The notes below the pieces were generated by a model, which saw only the letters and a list, made by a program, of their open reading frames with translations, ran no database searches and was not told the origin of the DNA. Of a DNA stretch of 64,000 bases, positions 17,963 through 26,037 are shown in pieces (the first letter of the stretch is position 1; each line of letters opens with the position of its first letter). A program made the translations under genes and the position numbers. Origin of the DNA: Gordonia hirsuta DSM 44140 = NBRC 16056 (GTDB lineage Bacteria; Actinomycetota; Actinomycetes; Mycobacteriales; Mycobacteriaceae); NCBI RefSeq assembly GCF_000333015.1, contig NZ_BANT01000025.1, positions 1-64,000 of the forward strand, written 5' to 3'.

Positions 17963-18892
17963 TCAGCCGTGCACGAGGTCCGCGGCGGCATCCACGGCGG
18001 CGACCACATCGCCGTCGTGCGGGTAGAGCAGGCTGCGGCCCACGGTCAGACCGTGGACTCCGGGCAGCGCGAGGGTGTTGCGCCAGGTGACGAAGGCGGC
18101 GTCGGGGTCGCCGGCCGGTTCGCCGCCGAGCAACAGCGTGGGCAGGGTGGTCGCGGCCATCACGCGGGCCATGTCCTCGACCACCGGGAGCTTCATCCAC
18201 GTGTAGGCGGAGCTGCCGCCCAGCCCAGCGGCGATGGCGATGGAGGCGATCACCGCATCGGTGGACAGGTCGTTGACCACGCGGCCGTTCACCCGGCGGC
18301 TGAGGAAGGGTTCCAGCATGATCGGCAGCTTCGCTGCCGCGGCGGCGTCGACGGCCTTGGCGGTGGCCTCCATCGTCACCACGGTGTCGGGGTCGTCCAG
18401 ATCGAAACGCACCAGCACCTTGGCGAAGTCGACGCCGGCCCGGACCATCGCCGGCACGTCGTAGGCGGTGTAGCGGTCGTCCATCTCGAAGGCGGCCCCG
18501 CGCAGTCCGCCCCGGTTCATCGAACCGACGACGATCTTGTCGTCGAGCAGCCCCAGCAGAGCCAGGTCGTCGATGATGTCCGGGGTACCCAGCACCCCGT
18601 CGACACCCGGCCGCGCCAGCGCGGTCGCGAGTCGCTGGAGCAGGTCGTAGCGGTCGCCCATCGCCATCGGATCCGTTCCGATGCCCAGCGCACCTCGCGC
18701 GGGATGATCGGCGGCCACGATCATCAGCCGGCCGTCACCGCGGACGACGGGCCGGCGCTGACGTTCCGCCAGCACCCGGCCGAGCCGCTCGGGATCCTCC
18801 AGGCGGTCGCGGCGCAGCCGGTCGAACTGCGCCTCGGTGATCGGGCCGGAGGTGGTCAGCGCCGGTAGCGCCAGCGTCGCGGGTGCGGTCAT
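17963..18892 (-). CDS. Cgl0158-family (beta/alpha)8 barrel protein, probable inositol-pathway aldolase
   Basis: This 309-residue barrel matches the conserved family found inside actinobacterial iol operons (Cgl0158 of C. glutamicum), distantly related to DeoC/LacD class I aldolases. Barrel-strand lysines are visible in DFAKVLVRFD and YTWMKLPVVE; which one forms a Schiff base cannot be decided here. The operon has no IolJ, so this gene is the best candidate for cleaving the phosphorylated product of IolC to dihydroxyacetone phosphate and malonate semialdehyde. Its ATG overlaps the TGA of iolC (ATGA), placing the proposed kinase and aldolase next to each other. The start is set by that overlap. 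Confidence 0.82.
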   Translation of the reverse strand: MTAPATLALPALTTSGPITEAQFDRLRRDRLEDPERLGRVLAERQRRPVVRGDGRLMIVAADHPARGALGIGTDPMAMGDRYDLLQRLATALARPGVDGVLGTPDIIDDLALLGLLDDKIVVGSMNRGGLRGAAFEMDDRYTAYDVPAMVRAGVDFAKVLVRFDLDDPDTVVTMEATAKAVDAAAAAKLPIMLEPFLSRRVNGRVVNDLSTDAVIASIAIAAGLGGSSAYTWMKLPVVEDMARVMAATTLPTLLLGGEPAGDPDAAFVTWRNTLALPGVHGLTVGRSLLYPHDGDVVAAVDAAADLVHG

Positions 18893-19845
18893 GAATCGAG
18901 CTCCTTGAGGATGGTCTCCACCTCGGCGGTGGTAGGCATGGCGGTCGAGCATTCGCGGCGGGAGGCCACGATCGCCCCGGCGATGTTGGCGAATCGAAGG
19001 ATGCGCTGCAGGTCCCAGCCCTGCAGCAGGCCGTGGCAGAAGGCCCCGCCGAAGCTGTCCCCGGCACCGAGGCCGTTGATCACATCGACGAAGTACGGCG
19101 GCACTTCGACACGCTCCTCGCGCGTCTTGGCCAGCACCCCCTTCGGCCCCTGTTTGACCACGGCCACCTCGAGGCCGCGTTCGAGCAACGCGTCGGCGGC
19201 CCGATCGGGTTCGGTCTCGCCGACGGCGACCTCGCACTCCTCCTTGTTGCCGATGGCGATGGTGACCTGTTCGAGCGCTTTACCGACCTGCTCGGTGGCC
19301 TCGGCTGCCGAGTTCCAGAACATCGGCCGGTAGTCCAGGTCGATGACGGTGTGCGGCACACGCTTGCGCGCCGACCAGGCAGCGAAGTGGGTCTGGCGGC
19401 TGGGTTCGCGGGACAGTCCGGTGACGGTCGACCAGTAGATGCGGGCCGCGGCTACCGCCCCCTCGTCGAGATCGTCGGGCGCCAGCATCAGATCCGGCGC
19501 AATCGGATCGCGATAGAAGTACAGCGGGAAGTCGTCGGGCGGAAAGATCTCGCAGAAGGTGACCGGAGTGTTCAGGCCGGCGACGGTCCCGACGAAGCGA
19601 TCGTCGACGCCGAGGCGAGCCACCTCGCGGTGCAGGTAGCGGCCGAAGGCATCGTCACCGGTCGCGGTGATGACGGCCGAGTGCAGGCCGTGCCGGGCAC
19701 CGGCGACCGCGACATTGGTCGCACTGCCACCCAAATACTTGCCGAAGGTCTCGACGTCTTCGAGGCCGACGCCGTCCTGCAGCGGGTAGACGTCGACGCC
19801 GATGCGACCGATGGTGATCAGGTCGTACGGTGCTGTGGTCGTCAT
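18889..19845 (-). CDS. iolC: 5-dehydro-2-deoxygluconokinase (PfkB family)
   Basis: This 318-residue ribokinase-fold protein is the first gene of the inositol operon. It begins TIGRIGVDVYPLQ and has the substrate motif GGSATNVAVAGARHG and the ATP/anion-hole motif GLGAGDSFGG with catalytic base Asp263. The DVYPLQ signature is typical of IolC. It phosphorylates 2-deoxy-5-keto-D-gluconate. It diverges from the GntR regulator across a 236-bp region with repeated dyads, so the operon promoter is most likely there. Confidence 0.93.
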   Translation of the reverse strand: MTTTAPYDLITIGRIGVDVYPLQDGVGLEDVETFGKYLGGSATNVAVAGARHGLHSAVITATGDDAFGRYLHREVARLGVDDRFVGTVAGLNTPVTFCEIFPPDDFPLYFYRDPIAPDLMLAPDDLDEGAVAAARIYWSTVTGLSREPSRQTHFAAWSARKRVPHTVIDLDYRPMFWNSAAEATEQVGKALEQVTIAIGNKEECEVAVGETEPDRAADALLERGLEVAVVKQGPKGVLAKTREERVEVPPYFVDVINGLGAGDSFGGAFCHGLLQGWDLQRILRFANIAGAIVASRRECSTAMPTTAEVETILKELDS

Positions 19846-19901
19846 GCCGATCGGGATCCTTCCTGACGGAGCGGGAGTGATGTCAGCTACATTCTCGTTC
19901 T

Positions 19902-19913
19902 TTGTAATGACAA
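19902..19913. promoter_or_regulatory. Candidate IolR operator near iolC
   Basis: TTGTAATGACAA is a dyad with one mismatch to TTGTCnnGACAA, 57 bases upstream of the iolC start. Read on the minus strand it contains TGTCATTACA, which differs at one position from the C. glutamicum IolR motif as I recall it (KGWCHTRACA). Related dyads recur elsewhere in this window (see findings). Confidence 0.5.
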
Positions 19914-20014
19914 TCTAGCCTAGGTAGCGGTTGTTTGTCTACGCCCTCTGAGCTGCATACTCTCACGACAGGTTGCGCACTTCGCCGTTCACATCGCACG
20001 GGACGGTGACATCT

Positions 20015-20026
20015 TTGTCTGGACAT
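20015..20026. promoter_or_regulatory. Candidate IolR operator near iolR
   Basis: TTGTCTGGACAT is a TTGTCnnGACAA dyad with one mismatch, 56 bases before the GntR gene start, a good place for autoregulation. A TTTGTC half site lies at 19934-19939 between the two dyads. Together they cover the divergent iolC/iolR promoter region. Confidence 0.5.
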
Positions 20027-20081
20027 GTTGAAGATGCTTGACGTGGCTGTCCAGTCTGATCGACGAGGGAACTGACCTATC

Positions 20082-20831
20082 ATGAGCAGAATGAGCGCCA
20101 TCGAGATCGACGTCGAACTCGATCGACTGAGCCCGGTCCCGCTGTACTTCCAACTCGAACAGGCCCTGGAACAGGCGATCGTATCCGGGCGGCTGCAGCC
20201 GGGGGACCGCATCGAAAACGAGGTGGACCTGGCCAAACGCCTGAACATGTCCCGGCCCACCGCGCGTCAGGCGATCCAGTCCCTGGTCGACAAGGGACTG
20301 CTGGTCCGCAAGCGCGGCGTGGGCACCCAGGTGGTGCGTAACGAGGTGCATCGTGCGGTAGAACTGACCAGCCTGTACGAGGATCTGGCCGACGTGGGTC
20401 GCATGCCCACCACCGAACTGCTCGACTACCGCCTCGGACCGGCCGAAGACGAGATCGCCGACGAGCTCGGCATCGAGCCCGGTGCGTCGATCGTCGAGAT
20501 GCGCCGGCTCCGGCTGGCCGACGATGAACCGATCGCCATTCTCACGAACTATCTTCCCGCCGACTTCGCGCCCGCACCCGACGAACTGCGGCAGAAAGGC
20601 CTGTACCAGGGCCTGCGTTCGCGCGGCATCACCATTCAGCTGGCCCGGCAGCGCATCGGCGCCCGGCTCGCCGAAGGCGACGAGAGTCGGCTGCTGAACG
20701 AAGACGCGGGCTGCGCGGTCCTGACCATGCAGCGCGTCGCCTTCGACGAGATGGGCAAGGCCGTGGAGTTGGGCCGCCACGTCTATCGTTCGTCGCTGTA
20801 CTTCTTCGACGTCTCGGTGCAGAGCCGCTGA
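20082..20831 (+). CDS. iolR: GntR-family (HutC/UTRA) transcriptional regulator of the inositol operon
   Basis: This 249-residue protein has an N-terminal winged helix (about residues 15-80: PLYFQLEQALEQAI, then RPTARQAIQSLVDKGLL) and a C-terminal UTRA effector domain. It diverges from iolC, the same arrangement as iolR in C. glutamicum, where the GntR protein represses inositol genes and inositol or an intermediate relieves repression. ATG at 20082 is used; an in-frame ATG three codons on (20091) is an alternative. Function is inferred from family and position, and the dyads in the shared promoter are likely targets. Confidence 0.85.
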   Translation: MSRMSAIEIDVELDRLSPVPLYFQLEQALEQAIVSGRLQPGDRIENEVDLAKRLNMSRPTARQAIQSLVDKGLLVRKRGVGTQVVRNEVHRAVELTSLYEDLADVGRMPTTELLDYRLGPAEDEIADELGIEPGASIVEMRRLRLADDEPIAILTNYLPADFAPAPDELRQKGLYQGLRSRGITIQLARQRIGARLAEGDESRLLNEDAGCAVLTMQRVAFDEMGKAVELGRHVYRSSLYFFDVSVQSR

Positions 20832-20851
20832 ACGTGCGCCGCCGAATCCGG

Positions 20852-23545
20852 TCAGGTGATTCGCCTGGGGACCAGGCCGCGGCGCGAGGACTCCGACCCG
20901 ATCCGCACGTGACCGGTCAGCACGGCCGCCCCGGCGGACGAGGCCAGGATCGGTTCCAACCGCAGTTCCCGGATCTCCGGAATCCCCTCGCACAACGCCG
21001 AGACCCGCTCCACCAGATCCGCCAGCGCCTCGGTATCGGCTGCCTCGGTGTTGGCCAGGCCGCCGAGCAGTGGCGCCGCGCGCGGTGCTACGACCAGTTG
21101 CCGCGCATCTTCGGGCCCCAGCGGCAGCGCCCGGAATGCCCGATCGCCGAGCAGCTCGGTGACCATCCCGGACAGGCCGAAGGAGATCACCGACCCGACC
21201 GACGGATCGTCGTGCATCGCGATCACGCAGCCGACACCTTTGTCCGCCATCTGCTGCACGTGCAGTAACGGGGAACCAGAGATTCCGGCGAGATCCTGAT
21301 ACGCGCGACGGACCTCGGCGGCCGATTCCAGATCCAGCCGCACTCCCCGGAGGTCGGCGCGATGACGCCAACCGTGGCTCGTCGCCTTCAGCGCGACCGG
21401 ATAGCCGAGTTCCTCTGCGCCGGCGACCGCCTCCTGAGCGGTCAGCGCTTCCCGGAAATCCACCAGGTGGATTCCGAAGCACTCCAGCAGGGCGGCCACC
21501 TGGGTGTCCGACAGCCAGCCGCCGGCGGAGACCCCGTGCCGCAGGGCGGTCACGACCAGCCCGTGCGCACGCTCCAGATCGATCCCGTCGGGCACCCGCG
21601 GTTCCGAGACCGGCCGACTCCGCCAGACCGCATACCGCCACACCCGCTGCAGCGCGCGCACCGCACGGTCGGGGTCGGGGAACGACGGCACCGATCCGAA
21701 GGCCGGCATACCGTCGTTTCCGTTGACGGCCAGTGCTTCGGGGATTCCATTCGCCCCGGAGAAGGTCGTGACGATCGGCTTGTCCGAACTCTTCGCCACC
21801 TCCCGCAGCGGTGCGGCGAACGGTTCCATCGGAATCGGGACCGGCGGCACCACCAGCGCGACCACCGCATCCACGGCAGGATCGGCCACCACGGCGGCCA
21901 GGGTCTCACCGAACTCCGCAGGCTCGGCGGTCGGGCCGATGATCTCGGTGCGCACCGCCGTAAGGCCCCCGGAGCCGGCGACGTCGACCGCGAGCCAGCC
22001 CAGCGGCGCACTGGTGCTGATGACGGCGATCCGCGGACCGGCCAGCAGAGGCTGATGGCACAGCACCGTCGCACAGTCGAACATCTCCACGATCGAGTCG
22101 ACCGCGATCACCCCGGCCTGGGAGAAGACGTTGGCCGCGACGGTGTTGTCGATCGCCGGCGCACTACCGTGCGCATCGGGGCGATCGATCCGGCTGCTGC
22201 GCACCACCACGATCGGTTTGTCCCGGCCCATCCGGCGCGCCAGATGCACGAACTTGTGCGGGTTGCCCAGCGACTCCAGATACAGCAGCACCACGTCGGT
22301 GTCCGGGTCGGAGTCCCAGTACTGCAGCAGATCATTGGCGGACACGTCGGCGCGGTTACCCGCCGAGACGAACGTCGACAGCCCGAGTCGCCGTGCCGCC
22401 GCCTCCCGCAGGACCGTCGCCCCCAGCGGGTCGGACTGGCAGAAGAAGCCGGCCCGCCCCCGCCCCGGGATCTGCGGAGCCAGGGTGGCGTTCATCGCCA
22501 CATCCGGGGCGTTGTTGGCGATGCCCAGCGCGTTGGGCCCGACCAGGCGCATGCCGTGCAACCGGGCTTCCCGGACCAGCCGGCGCTGGGCGGCGTAGCC
22601 GTCCGCGTCCGAGTCGGCGAATCCGGCCGAGAGCACCAGCAGCCCCTTGACCCCTTTGTCCAGGCAGTCGTCGAGGACGTCGTCGATATCGGCGGCGGGG
22701 ACTGCCACGATCGCCAGATCGACGCGATCGGGGATATCGCGAACGGTGGGATAGGCCCGCACCCCCTGAACTGCACCGCGGGTGGCGTTCACCGGGAAGA
22801 CCGGACCCGTGTATTTTCCGGCGAGCAGGTTCGCTAGGACTGCCTGCCCCACCTTCCCCGGCCGGGGAGATGCCCCGATCACCGCGATCGACCGCGGCGA
22901 CAGGAGGTTCCGGACGCTGCGCGACTCCGAGGCCCGCTCCCGCGCGTTACGAACCTGCAGCAGCGCCTCCGACGGGTCGATCGCGAACTCGAGCTCCAGG
23001 ATCTCGCCGTCCGCGGTGCCGCTGACCTGATAGCCGGCCTCTTCGAAGACCCGCACCATGCTCGGATTCTCGGCCAGCACATAGGCGTCGAAGCGTTCGA
23101 TGCCGTTCTCGGCGGCGGCCCCGGCGAGGTGTTCGAGCAGCACCGAGCCCAGTCCACGACGCTGATGCTCGTCGGAGACCACGAAGGCGACCTCGGCCGT
23201 GGTCTGCTCGGGCTGACCCTCATAGACCCCGACGGCGATGATCTCGTCACCCAGGAGCGCGACCAGTCCCACCCGGTAGCGGTTGTCCACATGCGTCGCC
23301 CGGTAGACCTCTTCGGCTGACAGGGTGGCGTGCGATTCGAAGTAGCGGAGAAACCGGGTCTCCTCGGAGAGTCTGGAGTGGAAGGACACGAGCTTGAAGG
23401 CGTCATCGGGGGTGATCGGGCGCAGGTGGACCACCCCGCCGTCGGCGGCCAGCACATCGGCGCGCCAGTCCTCCGGGTAGCTGGGCCGCTCCTCCGGTGC
23501 GGAGTCGGCATCGGCGGCCAGGTCGGGCCGGTCGGCGTCAGACAC
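20852..23545 (-). CDS. GNAT protein acetyltransferase fused to NDP-forming acyl-CoA synthetase-like module
   Basis: This 897-residue protein has an N-terminal GNAT domain (about 20-190) with acetyl-CoA loop motif DEHQRRGLGSVLLEHL. A CoA-binding domain follows (SIAVIGASPRPGKVGQAV), then succinyl-CoA-ligase-like domains (GNRADVSANDLLQYW) and a C-terminal ATP-grasp-like region. This is the actinobacterial Pat-type lysine acetyltransferase architecture, known to inactivate acyl-CoA synthetases. The usual QSGA loop reads QSDPLG and the phosphohistidine region reads DAHGSAPA, so synthetase activity is doubtful. The GTG at 23545 is chosen because homology starts just after it; upstream codons look non-coding. 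It overlaps the acuC-like gene by 8 bases, pairing acetylase with deacetylase. Confidence 0.85.
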   Translation of the reverse strand: MSDADRPDLAADADSAPEERPSYPEDWRADVLAADGGVVHLRPITPDDAFKLVSFHSRLSEETRFLRYFESHATLSAEEVYRATHVDNRYRVGLVALLGDEIIAVGVYEGQPEQTTAEVAFVVSDEHQRRGLGSVLLEHLAGAAAENGIERFDAYVLAENPSMVRVFEEAGYQVSGTADGEILELEFAIDPSEALLQVRNARERASESRSVRNLLSPRSIAVIGASPRPGKVGQAVLANLLAGKYTGPVFPVNATRGAVQGVRAYPTVRDIPDRVDLAIVAVPAADIDDVLDDCLDKGVKGLLVLSAGFADSDADGYAAQRRLVREARLHGMRLVGPNALGIANNAPDVAMNATLAPQIPGRGRAGFFCQSDPLGATVLREAAARRLGLSTFVSAGNRADVSANDLLQYWDSDPDTDVVLLYLESLGNPHKFVHLARRMGRDKPIVVVRSSRIDRPDAHGSAPAIDNTVAANVFSQAGVIAVDSIVEMFDCATVLCHQPLLAGPRIAVISTSAPLGWLAVDVAGSGGLTAVRTEIIGPTAEPAEFGETLAAVVADPAVDAVVALVVPPVPIPMEPFAAPLREVAKSSDKPIVTTFSGANGIPEALAVNGNDGMPAFGSVPSFPDPDRAVRALQRVWRYAVWRSRPVSEPRVPDGIDLERAHGLVVTALRHGVSAGGWLSDTQVAALLECFGIHLVDFREALTAQEAVAGAEELGYPVALKATSHGWRHRADLRGVRLDLESAAEVRRAYQDLAGISGSPLLHVQQMADKGVGCVIAMHDDPSVGSVISFGLSGMVTELLGDRAFRALPLGPEDARQLVVAPRAAPLLGGLANTEAADTEALADLVERVSALCEGIPEIRELRLEPILASSAGAAVLTGHVRIGSESSRRGLVPRRIT

Positions 23546-24755
23546 GGGGATCGTCCGGGTCCAGGCCGTACAGCGGGAACACCGCCCGGCGGGTGGCCGC
23601 CACCGCCGCGTCCACCCTGGCGGCTCGGTCCGACTCGTCGGTGGATTCTTCCGCCGGTCCGGGCCAGGGGGTGAACGACAGGTCACCGTTATCGCCGAGG
23701 GCCGCCGGGAGCTCGGCGTCGGGCACCTTGGCGCGCACGTAGTCGAGCCAGTCCTGCGGCACCGGCAGCCCCGGATCGAGGGGTCTGCCGAGCACTACCG
23801 CCATCAGATGCGTCCAGGCCCGGGGAACCGCACTCAGCAGTTCGTAGCCACCGCCGCCGACGGCGAGCCAGCGTCCCTGCGCATAGCGATCGGCCAGATC
23901 CCGCATCGCCAGATAGGCCGCGCGCTGCCCGTCGACGGTCAGCGCGAACTGGGCGAGCGGATCCTCGCGATGGGTATCGGCTCCGCACTGACTGATGATG
24001 ATCTGCGGACCGAAGGCCGCGATAACCCGCGGCACCACGGCGGAGAACGCCCGGAACCACTGCCCGTCGTCGGTGCCCGGCGGCAGCGGCAGATTCACCA
24101 GACTGCCCGCAGCCGCACCTTCGCCCACGTCCTCAGCACGGCCCGTGGACGGAAAGATCGTGTCCGGATCCTGGTGGATCGATACCGTCAGCACACGCGG
24201 ATCGTCCCGGAACGCACATTCGACGCCATCGCCGTGATGGACGTCGACGTCGATGTAGGCGATGCGGGAGAAACCGTTGTCCAGCAGCCACGCGATCGCC
24301 ACCGCGACATCGTTGTAGACGCAGAATCCGGCGGTCGACGACGGCATCGCATGATGCATGCCGCCACCGATGCTCACCGACCGCTGTACCCGCCCGGCGG
24401 CGATCTCCCGCGCGGCCTGCAACGTTCCGCCGGCGATCATCGCCGATGCCGCGTGCATGCCGGGGAAGACCGGGTTGTCCTCGCCGCCGATCCCGAACTC
24501 GTCCGGCTCGTCCCACGACGAGGGCACCGCATCCTTGACGGCCTGGACATAGTCCGGCGCGTGTACCCGGAGCAGATCGCTGTCGGCAGCGGCGGCGGGT
24601 TCGATCAGGGTCGCCCCGTCGAGGATTCCGAGGCAGCCGGCGAGTTCCATCGTCAGTTCGAGACGGATCGGGTTCATCGGATGGTAGGGCGTCCACGCGT
24701 AGTCGAGGTACCGCCGGCTCCACACGACCGCGCCCTCTGCCGCCGTTCCGGACAT
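23538..24755 (-). CDS. acuC: AcuC-type class I histone deacetylase-like protein
   Basis: This 405-residue Zn-dependent deacetylase has the catalytic His pair in GGGMHHAMP and the zinc-binding DVDVHHGDG motif, then a conserved QCGADTHREDPLA segment and a GGGGYE loop near the C-terminus. AcuC deacetylates acetyl-CoA synthetase and other proteins, restoring activity after GNAT acetylation. The ATG at 24755 has GAGG five bases away; GTG 24761 is an alternative start two codons upstream. The downstream overlapping gene encodes the matching acetyltransferase. A candidate operator dyad lies at 24779-24790, directly in front of the start. Confidence 0.9.
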   Translation of the reverse strand: MSGTAAEGAVVWSRRYLDYAWTPYHPMNPIRLELTMELAGCLGILDGATLIEPAAAADSDLLRVHAPDYVQAVKDAVPSSWDEPDEFGIGGEDNPVFPGMHAASAMIAGGTLQAAREIAAGRVQRSVSIGGGMHHAMPSSTAGFCVYNDVAVAIAWLLDNGFSRIAYIDVDVHHGDGVECAFRDDPRVLTVSIHQDPDTIFPSTGRAEDVGEGAAAGSLVNLPLPPGTDDGQWFRAFSAVVPRVIAAFGPQIIISQCGADTHREDPLAQFALTVDGQRAAYLAMRDLADRYAQGRWLAVGGGGYELLSAVPRAWTHLMAVVLGRPLDPGLPVPQDWLDYVRAKVPDAELPAALGDNGDLSFTPWPGPAEESTDESDRAARVDAAVAATRRAVFPLYGLDPDDPRV

Positions 24756-24778
24756 CGCCACCTCACACCTATCGGTCT

Positions 24779-24790
24779 TTGTCCATACAA
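24779..24790. promoter_or_regulatory. Candidate operator in front of acuC
   Basis: TTGTCCATACAA is a TTGTCnnGACAA-type dyad with one mismatch, 18-24 bases before the acuC start, followed directly by a related TATGTCTTAC. It resembles the dyads at the iol promoter, so the same or a related repressor may bind here. Confidence 0.4.
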
Positions 24791-24881
24791 TATGTCTTAC
24801 AGGGAGTCATAGGGCCAGCCCTTCCAGTGAAGTCCCGATCTCCGCCCCCCGTGCACCGGCGGCCATCCGATGCGCATGCGC

Positions 24882-25907
24882 TCACCGGGCCGCCGCCGAG
24901 CCCGTGACCGCAGGTGTGGCCGTGGTGGCCCGCAAGGTCATCGACGGCGGCAGGACGATCCGGGCGACGGGACCCGACTCGCCACGCATGCGGCGCAGAA
25001 GCAAGGCGCCGGCCTCCCGGCCCACATCGAAGCTGAGGTCGTTCACCGTCGTCAGGCTCACCAGCCGGGAAGCGGCCAGACTCGTGTCGTCATAGCCGAC
25101 CACCGAAAGCCCGCCGGGCACCTCCCGGCCCACCTCACGCGCCGCCGCCAGCGCACCGACGGCCATCACATCGTTCGCCGCGAAGATCCCGGTGATCTCC
25201 GGGTCGGCCCGCAGCAGTTCCATCGTGCCCAGGTAGCCGGCCTCGTCGGTAGCCGCGCCGACCCAGTCGGTACCGGCGACTGCGGCCCCGAGATCCCGGG
25301 CCTGGGCCACGAAGGCCTCGCGCCGGGCCCGCGCGGCCCCGCCGGCCGCCGCCAGGTGGCCGAGCCGGCGATGCCCGAGGTCGACCAGGTGACGAGCAAC
25401 GAGCCGGCCTCCCTCCGCATCGTCGTTGGCCACCCGGTCGAACGCCGCCACTCCCTCCGGGAGCTCACGGGTACCCGCCACCACGATCGGCGGCAGGCCC
25501 GCACCGCTCAACGCCCGCGGTGGATCCATGCCGACCACCATCCCGTCCACCCGCATGGACAGGAACGAGTCGATCGGATCTTCGGCCTGGCCATCGGTCG
25601 CCACATCGACCACGCTGAGCCGGTACCCGCGCGGCCCCAGTGCGGCGTGCAGGCCGCGGACCAGGTCGACGAACCAGAGGTTGGTGTAATCGTCGATCAG
25701 CACACCCACCACGCGAGTTCGCCCGGCCGCCAGATTGGCCGCGGCACGCGAAGGCCGATACCCCAGCTCGACGATGGCCGCCTCCACTGCCTTGCGCGAC
25801 CCCTCCCCGACCCGCGGTGAACCCTGCAGCACCAGCGAGACCAGTGATTTGGAGACCCCCGCCGCTTGCGCGACGTCGTAGATCGTCGGCCGTTTCGTTG
25901 CCATCAT
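24882..25907 (-). CDS. LacI family transcriptional regulator
   Basis: This 341-residue protein has an N-terminal LacI helix-turn-helix (RPTIYDVAQAAGVSKSLVSLVL) and hinge helix, then a periplasmic-binding-protein-like domain with a family GIFAANDVMAVGAL segment and a C-terminal VGYDD(T)SLA motif. Two adjacent ATG codons (25907, 25904) can start it; both have GGAG-like sites. It is divergent from the frameshifted Gfo/Idh gene. The 130-bp gap holds a central-CG palindrome, so it probably represses that catabolic pair and itself. The effector is unknown; a sugar or inositol isomer is likely from the neighbours. Confidence 0.9.
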   Translation of the reverse strand: MMATKRPTIYDVAQAAGVSKSLVSLVLQGSPRVGEGSRKAVEAAIVELGYRPSRAAANLAAGRTRVVGVLIDDYTNLWFVDLVRGLHAALGPRGYRLSVVDVATDGQAEDPIDSFLSMRVDGMVVGMDPPRALSGAGLPPIVVAGTRELPEGVAAFDRVANDDAEGGRLVARHLVDLGHRRLGHLAAAGGAARARREAFVAQARDLGAAVAGTDWVGAATDEAGYLGTMELLRADPEITGIFAANDVMAVGALAAAREVGREVPGGLSVVGYDDTSLAASRLVSLTTVNDLSFDVGREAGALLLRRMRGESGPVARIVLPPSMTLRATTATPAVTGSAAAR

Positions 25908-25983
25908 CACTCCACTCCCGACCAGACCCTGCAAGTCCCATTGACAGGACATAGTGGCCGGGCCCACAATCGAACATGAACGA

Positions 25984-26006
25984 GTTGGAGCGTTCCAACA
26001 CGTGTT
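25984..26006. promoter_or_regulatory. LacI-type operator with overlapping second palindrome
   Basis: GTTGGAGCGTTCCAAC (25984-25999) is a 16-bp palindrome with one mismatch per half and the central CG typical of LacI-family sites. AACACGTGTT (25997-26006), also centred on CG, overlaps its right end and is perfect. Both sit 31-54 bases upstream of the Gfo/Idh start and 77 bases upstream of the LacI start. Confidence 0.6.
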
Positions 26007-26037
26007 CCTCACACTGTAGTCAGCACCCGGGAGAGTC

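Noticed and set aside
20852-23686. 47-residue longer start for the acetyltransferase fusion
   Set aside because: The extra residues are Arg/Pro-rich, antisense-like to the acuC coding region and not part of the GNAT fold; GTG 23545 fits better.
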